A stretch of 37,586 bases of DNA from positions 1-37,586 of IMG/VR virus record IMGVR_UViG_3300035122_000006, one strand, 5' to 3'. Every line of letters begins with the position of its first letter. Position 1 is the first letter of the stretch. A program made the translations under genes and the position numbers. Source of the DNA: a virus. Positions 1 to 7,604 of this stretch are shown piece after piece. A model generated the notes under the pieces. The model saw only the letters and a list, made by a program, of their open reading frames with translations. It was not told where the DNA came from and ran no database searches.

Positions 1-125
1 GCAAGTTGAGCGTTTTCTTGTTTTAGTTTATCGAGTTCATCTTGCAGGGATTTTGTTTGTTCGCTGACTTGTTCTTCAACAATCTCGCTTGTTTTTCGAC
101 GTGTACGTTTTTTCTCTTCAATCAT
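1..125 (-). CDS. Duplicate 5' fragment of the coiled-coil virion-module gene at 37078-37584
   Basis: This is the N-terminal part of the protein encoded in full at 37078-37584, repeated because the contig ends overlap. It is not a separate gene. The ATG is at 123-125 on the minus strand. Its ribosome binding site, GGAGG on the minus strand at 133-137, is present only at this end of the window. Confidence 0.7.
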   Translation of the reverse strand, partial: MIEEKKRTRRKTSEIVEEQVSEQTKSLQDELDKLKQENAQL

Positions 126-127
126 GT
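1..127. repeat. Terminal direct repeat, left copy (assembly overlap)
   Basis: Bases 1-127 are identical to 37460-37586. A 127-bp perfect overlap is what a de Bruijn assembler leaves on a circular contig, so the unit genome is 37,459 bp. Headful packaging of a circularly permuted genome, as in P22-like phages, would give this. A genuine short terminal repeat is possible but less likely, because the repeat stops inside a gene. Confidence 0.9.
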
Positions 128-154
128 GCTAGCCTCCACTTGAAGACTAGCACA
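123..154 (-). promoter_or_regulatory. Hairpin with Shine-Dalgarno in its loop
   Basis: On the minus strand TGTGCTAG (147-154) pairs perfectly with CTAGCACA (125-132). The loop carries the GGAGG ribosome binding site (133-137), and the A of the start codon is the last base of the 3' arm. The arrangement could control translation of the 168-aa protein, by exposing the Shine-Dalgarno site while holding the start codon. It could also be a processing site. The structure is seen directly; the role is inferred. Confidence 0.5.
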
Positions 155-173
155 ATCAGATTAAAAGATTAAA

Positions 174-1127
174 CTAGTATCCTAGTTCAATACGGTAATC
201 TACAACGTCGTTCAGGGCCCCAACAACTGCCGATCCTACATGAATTGCGGCATATCCGTTATTCAGAAACGGATCGCTAACAACCAGTGAATCTTCCCCG
301 GCAAAATTGATATGCGGGAAATCTACACCGGCGGCGGCCACGGCGGAGGTTGGATAAGCAAATGCGGTAAAGCCAGACGCATCAATATCAACAGTCACCG
401 TGTTGGTGGTGGTATTGATGGCCGTGATTTTACCCCTTAAACCATCCATTTGAGTCATACCGAACTCAGGAGGTACATGAATAGTGATATATTCACCAAC
501 GCTATACCCATGAGTTACGGAAAGAGTGATGACGGCCGGGTTAGCGGCTGTTATCGCAGTAATGAATCGTTTTCTAGGAGAGTAGATATCTTGATACCTA
601 AGTCTCTGAGAAACGATTGCTGTAGCCGGTGCGGCAAACCCTGCGGCTGGAAGATATCCAAGCGTATAGTTATTCGCTCCACCTACTGCCGTGATGGAAA
701 AATCCATTCCAGCAATTTGTAACATTCCCGTGGTTTGAGTGACCCTAACAATATCGCCAACGGAATAACCGTGTGCAACGGCTGTTGCTACAGCTGGGGA
801 AGCGGCTGTCAATGCCGTTCCTGTTACTGGAGTTTCTAATTGCAATGTCTGATTTGTATCAATCAGAGTAAAGCCATTAGTTGCCGCCCCGGTTGTTTGA
901 TCCGTTGCCGCTCCGTTAGTGTTTTGGACAGCTCTATATGAACCGGCCGGCATCCCAAATTGCCACCATGCGCGTTTGATAACGCCAGGGTTAGCAACTG
1001 AAGCAAAGTTTGTTCGATTGAACAATTCTACTCTTACATTAGCTCCTACCTGCGCGAAAGGGACCTGAATATCTTCAGATACCCCATCAGAGATATAAGA
1101 GCCTAAAATGATCTGTGGCTGTGGCAT
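174..1127 (-). CDS. Virion protein with tandem FCCH-like beta domains
   Basis: A 317-aa protein encoded just after the coat gene (11-bp gap) with a strong AAGGAGG ribosome binding site. It has two copies of an 'AHGYSVGD.VR' type repeat (about residues 118-160 and 205-252), the pattern that in phage structural proteins is often matched to the E1 FCCH beta-barrel family. Composition is Ala/Thr/Val-rich with no transmembrane segment. Likely a head decoration, head-completion or tail adaptor protein. Paralogous segments occur in the proteins at 4635-4997 and 35907-37091. The exact role is not determined. Confidence 0.75.
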   Translation of the reverse strand: MPQPQIILGSYISDGVSEDIQVPFAQVGANVRVELFNRTNFASVANPGVIKRAWWQFGMPAGSYRAVQNTNGAATDQTTGAATNGFTLIDTNQTLQLETPVTGTALTAASPAVATAVAHGYSVGDIVRVTQTTGMLQIAGMDFSITAVGGANNYTLGYLPAAGFAAPATAIVSQRLRYQDIYSPRKRFITAITAANPAVITLSVTHGYSVGEYITIHVPPEFGMTQMDGLRGKITAINTTTNTVTVDIDASGFTAFAYPTSAVAAAGVDFPHINFAGEDSLVVSDPFLNNGYAAIHVGSAVVGALNDVVDYRIELGY

Positions 1128-1138
1128 CTTATTCCTCC

Positions 1139-2086
1139 TTATGCGGCGCGGGTTTGACGTAGGTTAAGAACCCACGTATCGTTAGTGATAGCTCGTGCTT
1201 GAGCGAATTTGTATCCAACACTGGCGTTTAGTGCTAACGGGCCATCATAGATAGGTGGACGATAGATAAACTGTGTTGAATATCCGTTTTGCTCAATCAC
1301 TGTATAGGCATCGAGACCAGTAATGAACATATTGTAAACGTCTGCGCCAAGCAATGAGCTTGATGGACTAACGCTACCAATGCTTGAAAGTAGGAATCGA
1401 AGATTTGAAACAGATCCCCATTCAGCCCTCATGCCTTCATCGCGTGGGTATTGGGCTTTCGCTAAGAATCCTTGTACTTGTTCAATCGACCTAATAAGCT
1501 GTGTTGAACCCATCGCAATATAAGCATCACGTACTGGGCCTGTTCCAAACTTATCAGCACCTTCAATCATATCACTAACAGTATAAGCGTTCGCATCTGC
1601 TAGCGTCTCGATTACATTATCAACATCCGATCTAGCGATATTTGTTGGATTATCGCCATTAGCTCCCCCGGTAGCATTGATAAAGCTAGCCGTGGAAAGG
1701 AGCATATCTCTAGTTAGTTCGTCTTCTGACTGCCTAAGAGATACACCAAGCCGTTTAGCCGCTTGATTTAATACCGGATCTTGTGACTGTAATGTTACCT
1801 GCTCGTTAAGCAAAATATAAGTTCCATAAAACTGAACCTGCGCATCGATGTCAACCGCAGTTAAATTCTGTGGAGCTGGTTCAATCCCTGAATTTCCTAA
1901 TGGCACTGTAGCCGTTAGAAGGGGATTGTATCGCCGCATACGAAATGTTCTACCGCCATTTTTTGGCATGTATTTTTTCGTAGCAGGGAGATTGAAAATC
2001 ATATATGGCACTGGAACCGCTAGTAATTTATAACTAAACGATTGTTGCACCGGTGCCGGTAATATGGTACTTGTGGTAATTCCCAT
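1139..2086 (-). CDS. Major capsid protein, N4-gp56 family
   Basis: A 315-aa protein with the hallmarks of the N4-gp56-type coat: N-terminal 'NGGRTFRMRRYNPL' strand, 'PLGNSGIEP', then the 'AVDIDAQVQFYGTYILLNEQ' arm, an LxxxLxRxM helix near residue 130 and a C-terminal 'FAQARAITNDTWVLNLR'. This family adopts the HK97 fold and builds the icosahedral shell. It follows the scaffold gene, as expected, after an unusually long structured leader. The ribosome binding site is AAGGAAA. The coat assignment is firm; the family assignment is from motif memory. Confidence 0.88.
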   Translation of the reverse strand: MGITTSTILPAPVQQSFSYKLLAVPVPYMIFNLPATKKYMPKNGGRTFRMRRYNPLLTATVPLGNSGIEPAPQNLTAVDIDAQVQFYGTYILLNEQVTLQSQDPVLNQAAKRLGVSLRQSEDELTRDMLLSTASFINATGGANGDNPTNIARSDVDNVIETLADANAYTVSDMIEGADKFGTGPVRDAYIAMGSTQLIRSIEQVQGFLAKAQYPRDEGMRAEWGSVSNLRFLLSSIGSVSPSSSLLGADVYNMFITGLDAYTVIEQNGYSTQFIYRPPIYDGPLALNASVGYKFAQARAITNDTWVLNLRQTRAA

Positions 2087-2256
2087 AAGTGTTTCCTTAT
2101 CAACAATTTACGTTCTTGTTAATTAGGAACGGAGGATTTCCTTTTACACTCCTGGGCTGGGGAAGCCTGATACACCCGAAGCGCTTGCGAGACGCTAATA
2201 CGCGGGCAGGTGATGAGACTGCGTTACATCAATTTAATTGTAACATAGTAAATATT
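2087..2256 (-). promoter_or_regulatory. Structured 5' leader of the coat gene
   Basis: This 170-bp non-coding gap sits in an otherwise tightly packed operon. On the minus strand it folds into several hairpins. They are GTTACA/TGTAAC (2223-2244); a nested stem of CCTG/CAGG, CCCG/CGGG and AGCG/CGCT (2166-2210); GGCT/AGCC (2155-2167), which shares bases with the nested stem; and CGTTC/GAACG (2111-2131). It could hold a promoter, a processing site or an mRNA-stabilising element that raises coat expression. I see no coding frame. Confidence 0.5.
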
Positions 2257-2988
2257 TTACTGGTACTTTTCAGCTTCGCTCATCTCTTCCCAAAGCTGTT
2301 TTCTAAGTTCCGGGGTTAAACCATTAGCAAATGCGTTAGCTTCTGCAAGGGCCGATCTTTTGGGTACTGCAGAGGAGCTGGAAGGGGGACGATTTTCTGT
2401 TTTGGTCTTTTGTGGTTTTGGCATCTCTTCCTCTTCTTTGGTGATTCCATATTTAGTCTTTAACGTCTTATATAACAAACGAGACATACGCATCGGGTCC
2501 GCTTTCAAAGCTTCAATATCCTGAGCTGTTTCGGGATCATCCGTGATTAGCTTTTGTACATTCTCCTGATTCACCACTTCATTGTAATCGGGATATTGTT
2601 GTGATAGTTTCTGTGGTATATTCTGTGTTTCTTGCTGTTTCTGATAATCTTGCAGTTCTTTCTTTACCATCTGCTGGGCTAGTTTTTTAGCTTGAGCGGC
2701 AGTTAAGAGTTCATCGTCATCGAATGTGTAAGTATCTTCTGGTTCCGGAGCCGGTTGTTGTTGGCTCATTTGATCTTTGTATTGCAGTTGTTGTTCAAGT
2801 GCCTTGTTTTGCTCTTTCAGTTCCTTCATCATCTCACGCATCTCACGCCAGTTTCTATCGGCTGGAGTCTCTTCAGGTTCTTTGTCTGCATTTTCTTCGG
2901 TTTTCTGTGTGCTTTCTTCTTCAGGTGTACATTCTGCTGTATCCAAAACGTCTTGATCTTCAACTTGTTCAATAATTTGGTCTTCCAT
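2257..2988 (-). CDS. Head scaffolding protein
   Basis: A 243-aa, very acidic N-terminal half (runs of E, D and Q) with heptad-like coiled coil around residues 48-85, a central helical region and a basic/Ser-rich linker before a C-terminal helix. Charge pattern, coiled coil and position between the portal-side genes and the coat gene are typical of podovirus scaffolds, which chaperone coat assembly and leave before packaging. The frame is open upstream, but the ATG at 2988 has AGGA at the right distance and starts the acidic domain, so I chose it. Confidence 0.8.
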   Translation of the reverse strand: MEDQIIEQVEDQDVLDTAECTPEEESTQKTEENADKEPEETPADRNWREMREMMKELKEQNKALEQQLQYKDQMSQQQPAPEPEDTYTFDDDELLTAAQAKKLAQQMVKKELQDYQKQQETQNIPQKLSQQYPDYNEVVNQENVQKLITDDPETAQDIEALKADPMRMSRLLYKTLKTKYGITKEEEEMPKPQKTKTENRPPSSSSAVPKRSALAEANAFANGLTPELRKQLWEEMSEAEKYQ

Positions 2989-3049
2989 AATGTTCCTATG
3001 TAATTTAAACTTAGAATTATCATCATAGTAACAAAATGGAGAAAATACA

Positions 3050-3469
3050 ATGAAAAATGATAAGACTGTAGGCCAGCATTGCGTTGATTTGCTTAATGAA
3101 TCTGAAAAGATGGAAGTAGGTGATTTATCAAGTGGATGCACCAAAGATTATATGAATGAGATTCAAAAATGTGCTGTGGATGGATTAGATAATGGTGATT
3201 ATGAGGGTGACTTTTATGTAGTCGCTATGAGAAAGCGTGAGCGTCATATGGTTAATGTGATGCGGTGCTACTATTTACATCGGCAAACGAAGCCAACGCC
3301 AGGGTGGGATATGGATTTATGGAGAGTGAGCCAAAAAGGGGATCTGTTCTTTTGTTGGTCGCTTCCGGATATTCACACGGGAAATGATATGCTCGACTAT
3401 CCGGAAGAATTTAAAGACACTCCAGATTTGCTTAACTTTGTGCATCAATTCGCACAAGAAAAGCTTTAG
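3050..3469 (+). CDS. Conserved phage protein of unknown function, opposite strand in late module
   Basis: A 139-aa protein with a good ribosome binding site (GGAG nine bases before ATG). The 'FYVVAMRKRERHMVNVMRCYY' region followed by 'TPGWDMDLW' and a C-terminal 'LLNFVHQF' resembles a small protein often seen near capsid genes in metagenomic phages. I know no function for it. It is the only plus-strand gene inside the roughly 24-kb minus-strand virion module. It is divergent from the scaffold gene and overlaps the end of the next minus gene by 4 bp, so it needs its own promoter in 2989-3049. Confidence 0.7.
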   Translation: MKNDKTVGQHCVDLLNESEKMEVGDLSSGCTKDYMNEIQKCAVDGLDNGDYEGDFYVVAMRKRERHMVNVMRCYYLHRQTKPTPGWDMDLWRVSQKGDLFFCWSLPDIHTGNDMLDYPEEFKDTPDLLNFVHQFAQEKL

Positions 3470-3648
3470 TCCATTCCGCCTTCGTGCATCGGATAGCGTC
3501 CCGGATTTCCGTATTCAGGATGTTTTTGATACGGTTCCATGCCCGCATATGGTTCGTTGGCTTCTTTTAGTCCAGCCTTGCGCCCTTTCATGTAGTCGTG
3601 CATCCCGACTTTTTCTTTCATACGCGAATATTCTGATTGCTTTTTCAT
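3466..3648 (-). CDS. Small hydrophilic protein, unknown
   Basis: A 60-aa protein, rich in Lys, Met, Gly and Pro ('GNPGRYPMHEGGMD' at the end), with no membrane segment. Its start overlaps the stop of the preceding gene as ATGA, and GAGAGGT lies upstream, so it is translationally coupled into the portal-to-scaffold run. No recognised domain. Confidence 0.6.
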   Translation of the reverse strand: MKKQSEYSRMKEKVGMHDYMKGRKAGLKEANEPYAGMEPYQKHPEYGNPGRYPMHEGGMD

Positions 3649-3848
3649 TTGTACCTCTCACGGTGATCTTTAATATAGAAGTCTTCAAAAAAGAAGTCGG
3701 TATCAGGGGCTTGCTGAGGGCTGTTGTGACTATTCATTGGAGTATCTGCATATTTCTTTTTCTGATAGCTTGAGGGCCGTACATCGTCGTAGTCTGGAAG
3801 ATTGTTCAATCTAGCAACTTGATAATCGTAATCTTTTAATACTGCCAT
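3645..3848 (-). CDS. Small protein, unknown
   Basis: A 67-aa protein from the ATG at 3848, which is preceded by TTGAGGTAAAT, a clear ribosome binding site. The longer frame would begin at a TTG with no such site. The middle is Asp/Tyr/Pro-rich and the C-terminus acidic with aromatic residues ('DTDFFFEDFYIKDHRERYK'). It ends in an ATGA overlap with the following gene. Unrecognised. Confidence 0.6.
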   Translation of the reverse strand: MAVLKDYDYQVARLNNLPDYDDVRPSSYQKKKYADTPMNSHNSPQQAPDTDFFFEDFYIKDHRERYK

Positions 3849-3855
3849 ATTTACC

Positions 3856-4026
3856 TCAAATCGCCCCTTCAGGCGTTCTAAAATTTGCTGATCCGTCTCT
3901 ATCAAGCAAGATACGGTTTTTCTTACTTATATCAGACTTTTTCTTTTTCTGTTGGGAAATTAGGGGGTTGAGTCTGGCCGCTATCTCGCGGGCTTTTTTG
4001 GAAGGTCGTTCGGGCATCGTCGGCAT
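3856..4026 (-). CDS. Small basic protein, unknown
   Basis: A 56-aa reading frame from ATG at 4026 to TGA at 3856, immediately before the ribosome binding site of the next gene. It is strongly basic, with a Lys-rich stretch 'SQQKKKKSDISKKNR' in the middle. The ribosome binding site is weak, and a second ATG lies three codons in. It is supported by spacing, charge similarity to its upstream neighbours and absence of any other gene in the gap. Confidence 0.5.
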   Translation of the reverse strand: MPTMPERPSKKAREIAARLNPLISQQKKKKSDISKKNRILLDRDGSANFRTPEGAI

Positions 4027-4073
4027 AAAGTTATACTCAGTTATAGGGGGTTATATCTCATTTGAGATATAAG

Positions 4074-4265
4074 TTACTTCTTCTTTCTCAGTTTAGACAA
4101 TGTCTTAGCCATTCTAGCCTCTTGACCAACTTTGCCTTTCTTCTTAGCGGCCGCATTTAGCTTTTTCTTTGGGATTTTTTTCCCAGCTGGGACGCCTAAC
4201 GCACGATGAAGACGCCCTTTGTCACCCTTGTCCGATAAAGCTTTCTGAATCCATTTTTTTGCCAT
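4074..4265 (-). CDS. Small lysine-rich protein, unknown
   Basis: A 63-aa protein (64 if the first of two adjacent ATGs at 4268 is used; the second fits AAGAGG better). It is extremely basic with 'GKKIPKKKLNAAAKKKGK' and a 'KLRKKK' end. Composition recalls nucleic-acid-condensing proteins. It is coupled by ATGA overlap to the gene before it. No domain is recognised. A role in binding packaged DNA or polyanionic scaffold is inference only. Confidence 0.6.
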   Translation of the reverse strand: MAKKWIQKALSDKGDKGRLHRALGVPAGKKIPKKKLNAAAKKKGKVGQEARMAKTLSKLRKKK

Positions 4266-4405
4266 CATCGCCTCTTAAGTTTCTTGATTAACTTCTTATC
4301 ATCGCCAGCTTCCTTTTTAAACGTCTTGATGTCTTCTCTAAGGTGCTTTGTGACAGTCTTTCGCATCTTAGCCGCTTTCTTAGCTGGGCCTTTTTTCTTA
4401 GCCAT
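4265..4405 (-). CDS. Small lysine-rich protein, unknown
   Basis: A 46-aa frame, overlapping its upstream neighbour as TAATG and its downstream neighbour as ATGA, which makes coupled translation likely. About a third of residues are Lys or Arg ('MAKKKGPAKKAAKMRKTV', ending 'KKLIKKLKRR'). It resembles the adjacent basic proteins in charge and start sequence and may be a duplicated cassette. Function unknown. Confidence 0.55.
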   Translation of the reverse strand: MAKKKGPAKKAAKMRKTVTKHLREDIKTFKKEAGDDKKLIKKLKRR

Positions 4406-4638
4406 TACATTCCAGTTGTTTTTAGATGTCCGTATCCCATTTTTTTTAACTTTTTTCTTACTCCTTTTTCTTTACCTAATTCACTTTTAATTTTAGATTT
4501 AGGTTTTCCTTCTTTTTTCATTTTCTTTTTCAAACTCAGTGCTTGTTTTTTTTCTTGTTTAGCCGCTTTTTTACCTGTGAAATACATTTTAGGTTCACCT
4601 TTTACTGGAGAAACCGCTTTTTCTTTCTTCTTTTTCAT
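4405..4638 (-). CDS. Small lysine-rich protein, unknown
   Basis: A 77-aa protein starting 'MKKKKEKAVSPVKGE', with Lys clusters throughout and few hydrophobic residues. The ATG at 4638 has AGGAG five bases upstream and forms an ATGA overlap with the preceding stop, so I prefer it to the longer frame. Third of three consecutive strongly basic proteins between the portal and scaffold genes. Confidence 0.6.
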   Translation of the reverse strand: MKKKKEKAVSPVKGEPKMYFTGKKAAKQEKKQALSLKKKMKKEGKPKSKIKSELGKEKGVRKKLKKMGYGHLKTTGM

Positions 4639-4997
4639 GGGGCTCCTATATTGTTCCATGTTCCTGAATCAGGGATTGCTTGTGCATCGGTGAATGCGCT
4701 CTGTGTATTCGGTACTGCCGTCGGCGTCACAAATGGATATTGATTGCTTGTGTCAATATCAATTGAAAATGAGGTTGAATTAATCACAGTGATCGCACCC
4801 GAAGCGTTTATGTTCATTCCATATTCTTTCGGAATTAGCAGTCTAATGATCTGATTGCTAATGTAGCCATGAGCAACATCAGTTGTTACAATGGCTGGTG
4901 AAGATACTGTAACATCTGTTACCACACGGCTACGGGGATCATATACGGCCCTTTGTAGCCCATTGTTGACGAAATGGGTTACGGGGATCGTAGTCAT
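4635..4997 (-). CDS. Small structural protein with one FCCH-like domain
   Basis: A 120-aa protein whose centre, 'TVSSPAIVTTDVAHGYISNQ' followed by '.RLLIPKEYGM', matches the second repeat of the protein at 174-1127. The end is Ser/Thr/Pro-rich with 'GTWNNIGAP'. Likely a virion surface or connector component. The start overlaps the previous stop as TAATG, with no strong ribosome binding site of its own, so it is probably coupled. Confidence 0.65.
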   Translation of the reverse strand: MTTIPVTHFVNNGLQRAVYDPRSRVVTDVTVSSPAIVTTDVAHGYISNQIIRLLIPKEYGMNINASGAITVINSTSFSIDIDTSNQYPFVTPTAVPNTQSAFTDAQAIPDSGTWNNIGAP

Positions 4998-5194
4998 TAG
5001 TATTTGCTATCTGGAATATGACCACGTAGGTATCTTGTTTGATCTCCAATAGCATCGTCAATTCCTGCTGATGTATCGTCTAGATCAACATTTAAACCCT
5101 CTTCTGCGCGAGGAAATTCTACGTCTACAACATCTCTTGGCATATTGGCGAACTCGCCATATCCTTTCCCATAGTATTCACGACCCTTAGGCAT
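4997..5194 (-). CDS. Small protein, unknown
   Basis: A 65-aa protein from the ATG at 5194, which has AAGGAG seven bases upstream; the ATG at 5200 is too close to that site. The N-terminus is basic/aromatic ('MPKGREYYGKGYGEF') and the rest acidic. It may be a small virion component, as it sits just downstream of the portal pair. Unrecognised. Confidence 0.6.
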   Translation of the reverse strand: MPKGREYYGKGYGEFANMPRDVVDVEFPRAEEGLNVDLDDTSAGIDDAIGDQTRYLRGHIPDSKY

Positions 5195-5317
5195 TTTCAT
5201 ACTCCTTGTACGGTTATAATTTAATTTTAAAGAATGTAGGTAATAATGCAATCATTTGTATATTTCACACCTCACCTTTTTCCATTTTCCATCTTTTCAT
5301 TTAAGCAAGAGAGAGTG
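5195..5317 (-). other. Non-coding gap after the portal/zinc-ribbon genes
   Basis: A 123-bp AT-rich gap in the late operon. It contains the ribosome binding site of the next gene (AAGGAG). I see no convincing promoter, terminator or open frame apart from in-frame upstream codons of the 65-aa protein. Confidence 0.4.
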
Positions 5318-5521
5318 TCAATGTTTACATGACTCGCTATTTCCGCAATCGTAACATGTTAAATATGATCCTTTGTCAGTGTGAATTAATGTCAACTGAC
5401 TGCCGCATGCACAAAATTTCGGATTCGGATCAACAATCCAACGAACATTTTCTGATGAACCAAATTCGCAGGTTAAATTCTCAAATTGATTTTTCATAAA
5501 TTTACTATTGTCTTCATTCAT
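5318..5521 (-). CDS. Small zinc-ribbon protein
   Basis: A 67-aa protein with CxC ('FCACG') near residue 38 and CxxC ('CYDCG') near residue 57, followed by a further Cys/His, which is the layout of a compact zinc ribbon. It begins in an ATGA overlap with the portal stop. Zinc ribbons of this size usually bind nucleic acid or stabilise a fold; nothing here shows which. No strong ribosome binding site, so it is probably coupled to the portal. Confidence 0.6.
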   Translation of the reverse strand: MNEDNSKFMKNQFENLTCEFGSSENVRWIVDPNPKFCACGSQLTLIHTDKGSYLTCYDCGNSESCKH

Positions 5522-7542
5522 CTAGGCTTATTTTCCATTTTACTGTATTCAAATTCTTGCTGTCCGCCTACCGTCTCATTACGTTGCAACATATCTATAA
5601 TTCCAAGGGCTTTCTGAACATATTCAAGATCCATACCTTGCAATTCTTTGATTGCCCTCATCTGATCCAGTGCCGCTTGGGACCTGTCTTTCTGACCCTC
5701 TTGTAAACGTTCGTAAGCAAGCATTTGATTCTCTTCCACTCTGGAAGCCCGTTCAATAGCGAGACCCCTATCAGCTTCAGCCTTAGATAAAAGACTCTGC
5801 ATCTGAGCGTCAGTAACTCCCATCTGAATTTGAGACTGTTGCATAGCCATCTGCTGTTGTTGTTGTTCTTCAGCTTGAATTTGTTGGATAAGTTCGTTCT
5901 TTCCTTGTATTTGAGCATCTTCAAGTATAGATGCGGTGGGGATAGGGATACCGATCTCTCGGAAATAAAGTTTTTGCTTAAGTGATAGCTGTTTTTGTGT
6001 CGTTGAGTACGAACCCTCTTGAACTGATACATCGAACTTTCCGAAATAACGATCAAAAAACTGTGAGGATGGCTCTTCATTTATAATTCTCCTAACCTTT
6101 CCTGGGGTTAGATTGTGCTGGAAACCGATCATTAATAGCTTCCCTACCATTTTGATAGAATAGTCTAGCTGATCGAATATCTTTTGAAGAGTCACAAGAC
6201 CCGCGCCTTGTCTAAGCATTGAAAGGATGCCGGCCTTGTCGTCTTCTGCCGTTCCTAAAAGCTCTTCGTTAACCCCTGATATTTGGCTTATCTCATCGCC
6301 TAATATCTTGGATAGCTCGATCATGGATGGTGGTACCTGCGGCGGATCAATACGTTGAATATGAACGCCGGGTTGTTTACCTTTTTTAAGAACTATTTGC
6401 CTACCTTGGGACGTTTGATAGATAGATTCGGGATCTACTAGCGCCCCCTCTTCCATCATCCAGCCTTGGTTGATGGTCGATTCGAGAATATCTAATTCAA
6501 TTACCTTGCGCCGGTTGTATAGATATTGCGAATCCCTAAGGTCTCTCACTACTCCTTGTACGCGCCAAGGAAAATATGGCAACTGAGGTTCGTAATAGCA
6601 CCAAAACGGGACGAATGGATAACAATCCCCAAAATGACCTTTTCCATGATAAAATGTTTTTCCATTCACTAATATGGCTAACTGAACGGTGGGGATAACT
6701 TGGTCGACCACTTCCAATTGAGGGAATGCATTTAGGAATTCTTTCATAGAATTCTCATCACCGGGCCATTCTAGGGAATCACCAGACTGAGTATCCACAA
6801 TCATTTGACCTTTGCGGTATGTACGATAGTAATACTCATCATAGGTTAAAAAATCTGCATAACCGTAATTGTATGTTTCTGGCTGGAAATAGAATTTTCC
6901 GTCACTTGTTCCCCCTTGGCCTTGCATTCTCATGATCTCATCGGCGTATTCTGGCAGTAGGGATGCTATCTCCTTATTGTTCATGTATTTTCTTCGCCAA
7001 ATGTAGTTACAATCCGACAAGTCTTGCTTGCGATAGTAGGGGTCGATGATAAAGTCATTGTATTGCAAAACGTCTATTTGTGGATCGCCATTGATAGGGT
7101 CTTGCCTAAAATCCCACCACAAATGAAGTAATGTTTGTCCTGTTACTACAGATCCCTCGAATGCGTCGCTTATATTCTTATTGACGCTTGCCACACTTTC
7201 GGCCCAAAACGCTAATTTAGTCATCTGATCGCTAGTCTGCTGATCCTCTTGCTCGCGTGGAACATACTCGATACTTTTTTGATGCTGGCGTTGATAGCCA
7301 GTTATCATGTTGACAATGCGCCTAATCCGGTTGAAATTGAAAGACTTTCGACGGAAACTAGGGATATTGCCATATAGATCATTCCATAAAGTTTGATCAC
7401 CAGAATAGAATCTAGTATCTGTATCGGCTTCGGCCCAATACGCTAAATTGAGTGTTATGGCTTCCCGGTAGGTATGCTCTAATTGGTTTTGTAAAGATTT
7501 ATCGCGGTCATCGAAAAGACCGACGGAAGGAAAAAGGGTCAT
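5518..7542 (-). CDS. Portal protein, P22-like
   Basis: A 674-aa protein, the usual length for P22-type portals. It has an N-terminal 'RIRRIVNMITGYQRQH' segment, a central 'RDLRDSQYLYNRRKVIELD' clip region, 'SGVNEELLGTAEDDKAG' and a long Gln/Glu-rich coiled coil (about 560-655) corresponding to the barrel. The portal is the dodecameric ring through which DNA is packaged and ejected. It follows TerL after a 62-bp gap, and its ribosome binding site is AGGGAG. Confidence 0.87.
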   Translation of the reverse strand: MTLFPSVGLFDDRDKSLQNQLEHTYREAITLNLAYWAEADTDTRFYSGDQTLWNDLYGNIPSFRRKSFNFNRIRRIVNMITGYQRQHQKSIEYVPREQEDQQTSDQMTKLAFWAESVASVNKNISDAFEGSVVTGQTLLHLWWDFRQDPINGDPQIDVLQYNDFIIDPYYRKQDLSDCNYIWRRKYMNNKEIASLLPEYADEIMRMQGQGGTSDGKFYFQPETYNYGYADFLTYDEYYYRTYRKGQMIVDTQSGDSLEWPGDENSMKEFLNAFPQLEVVDQVIPTVQLAILVNGKTFYHGKGHFGDCYPFVPFWCYYEPQLPYFPWRVQGVVRDLRDSQYLYNRRKVIELDILESTINQGWMMEEGALVDPESIYQTSQGRQIVLKKGKQPGVHIQRIDPPQVPPSMIELSKILGDEISQISGVNEELLGTAEDDKAGILSMLRQGAGLVTLQKIFDQLDYSIKMVGKLLMIGFQHNLTPGKVRRIINEEPSSQFFDRYFGKFDVSVQEGSYSTTQKQLSLKQKLYFREIGIPIPTASILEDAQIQGKNELIQQIQAEEQQQQQMAMQQSQIQMGVTDAQMQSLLSKAEADRGLAIERASRVEENQMLAYERLQEGQKDRSQAALDQMRAIKELQGMDLEYVQKALGIIDMLQRNETVGGQQEFEYSKMENKPR

Positions 7543-7604
7543 CAGGCTCCCTAAAAGTTAATTGTATACTTAATATATAAAGTATTTTCGATATGGATGA
7601 AAGC

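Noticed and set aside
2089-2319. Plus-strand frame across the coat leader
   Set aside because: No ribosome binding site, overlaps scaffold and leader, and has no recognisable protein features.
5658-6080. Second minus-strand frame inside the portal coiled coil
   Set aside because: Out-of-frame reading of CAG/GAA-rich portal codons with no independent start signals.
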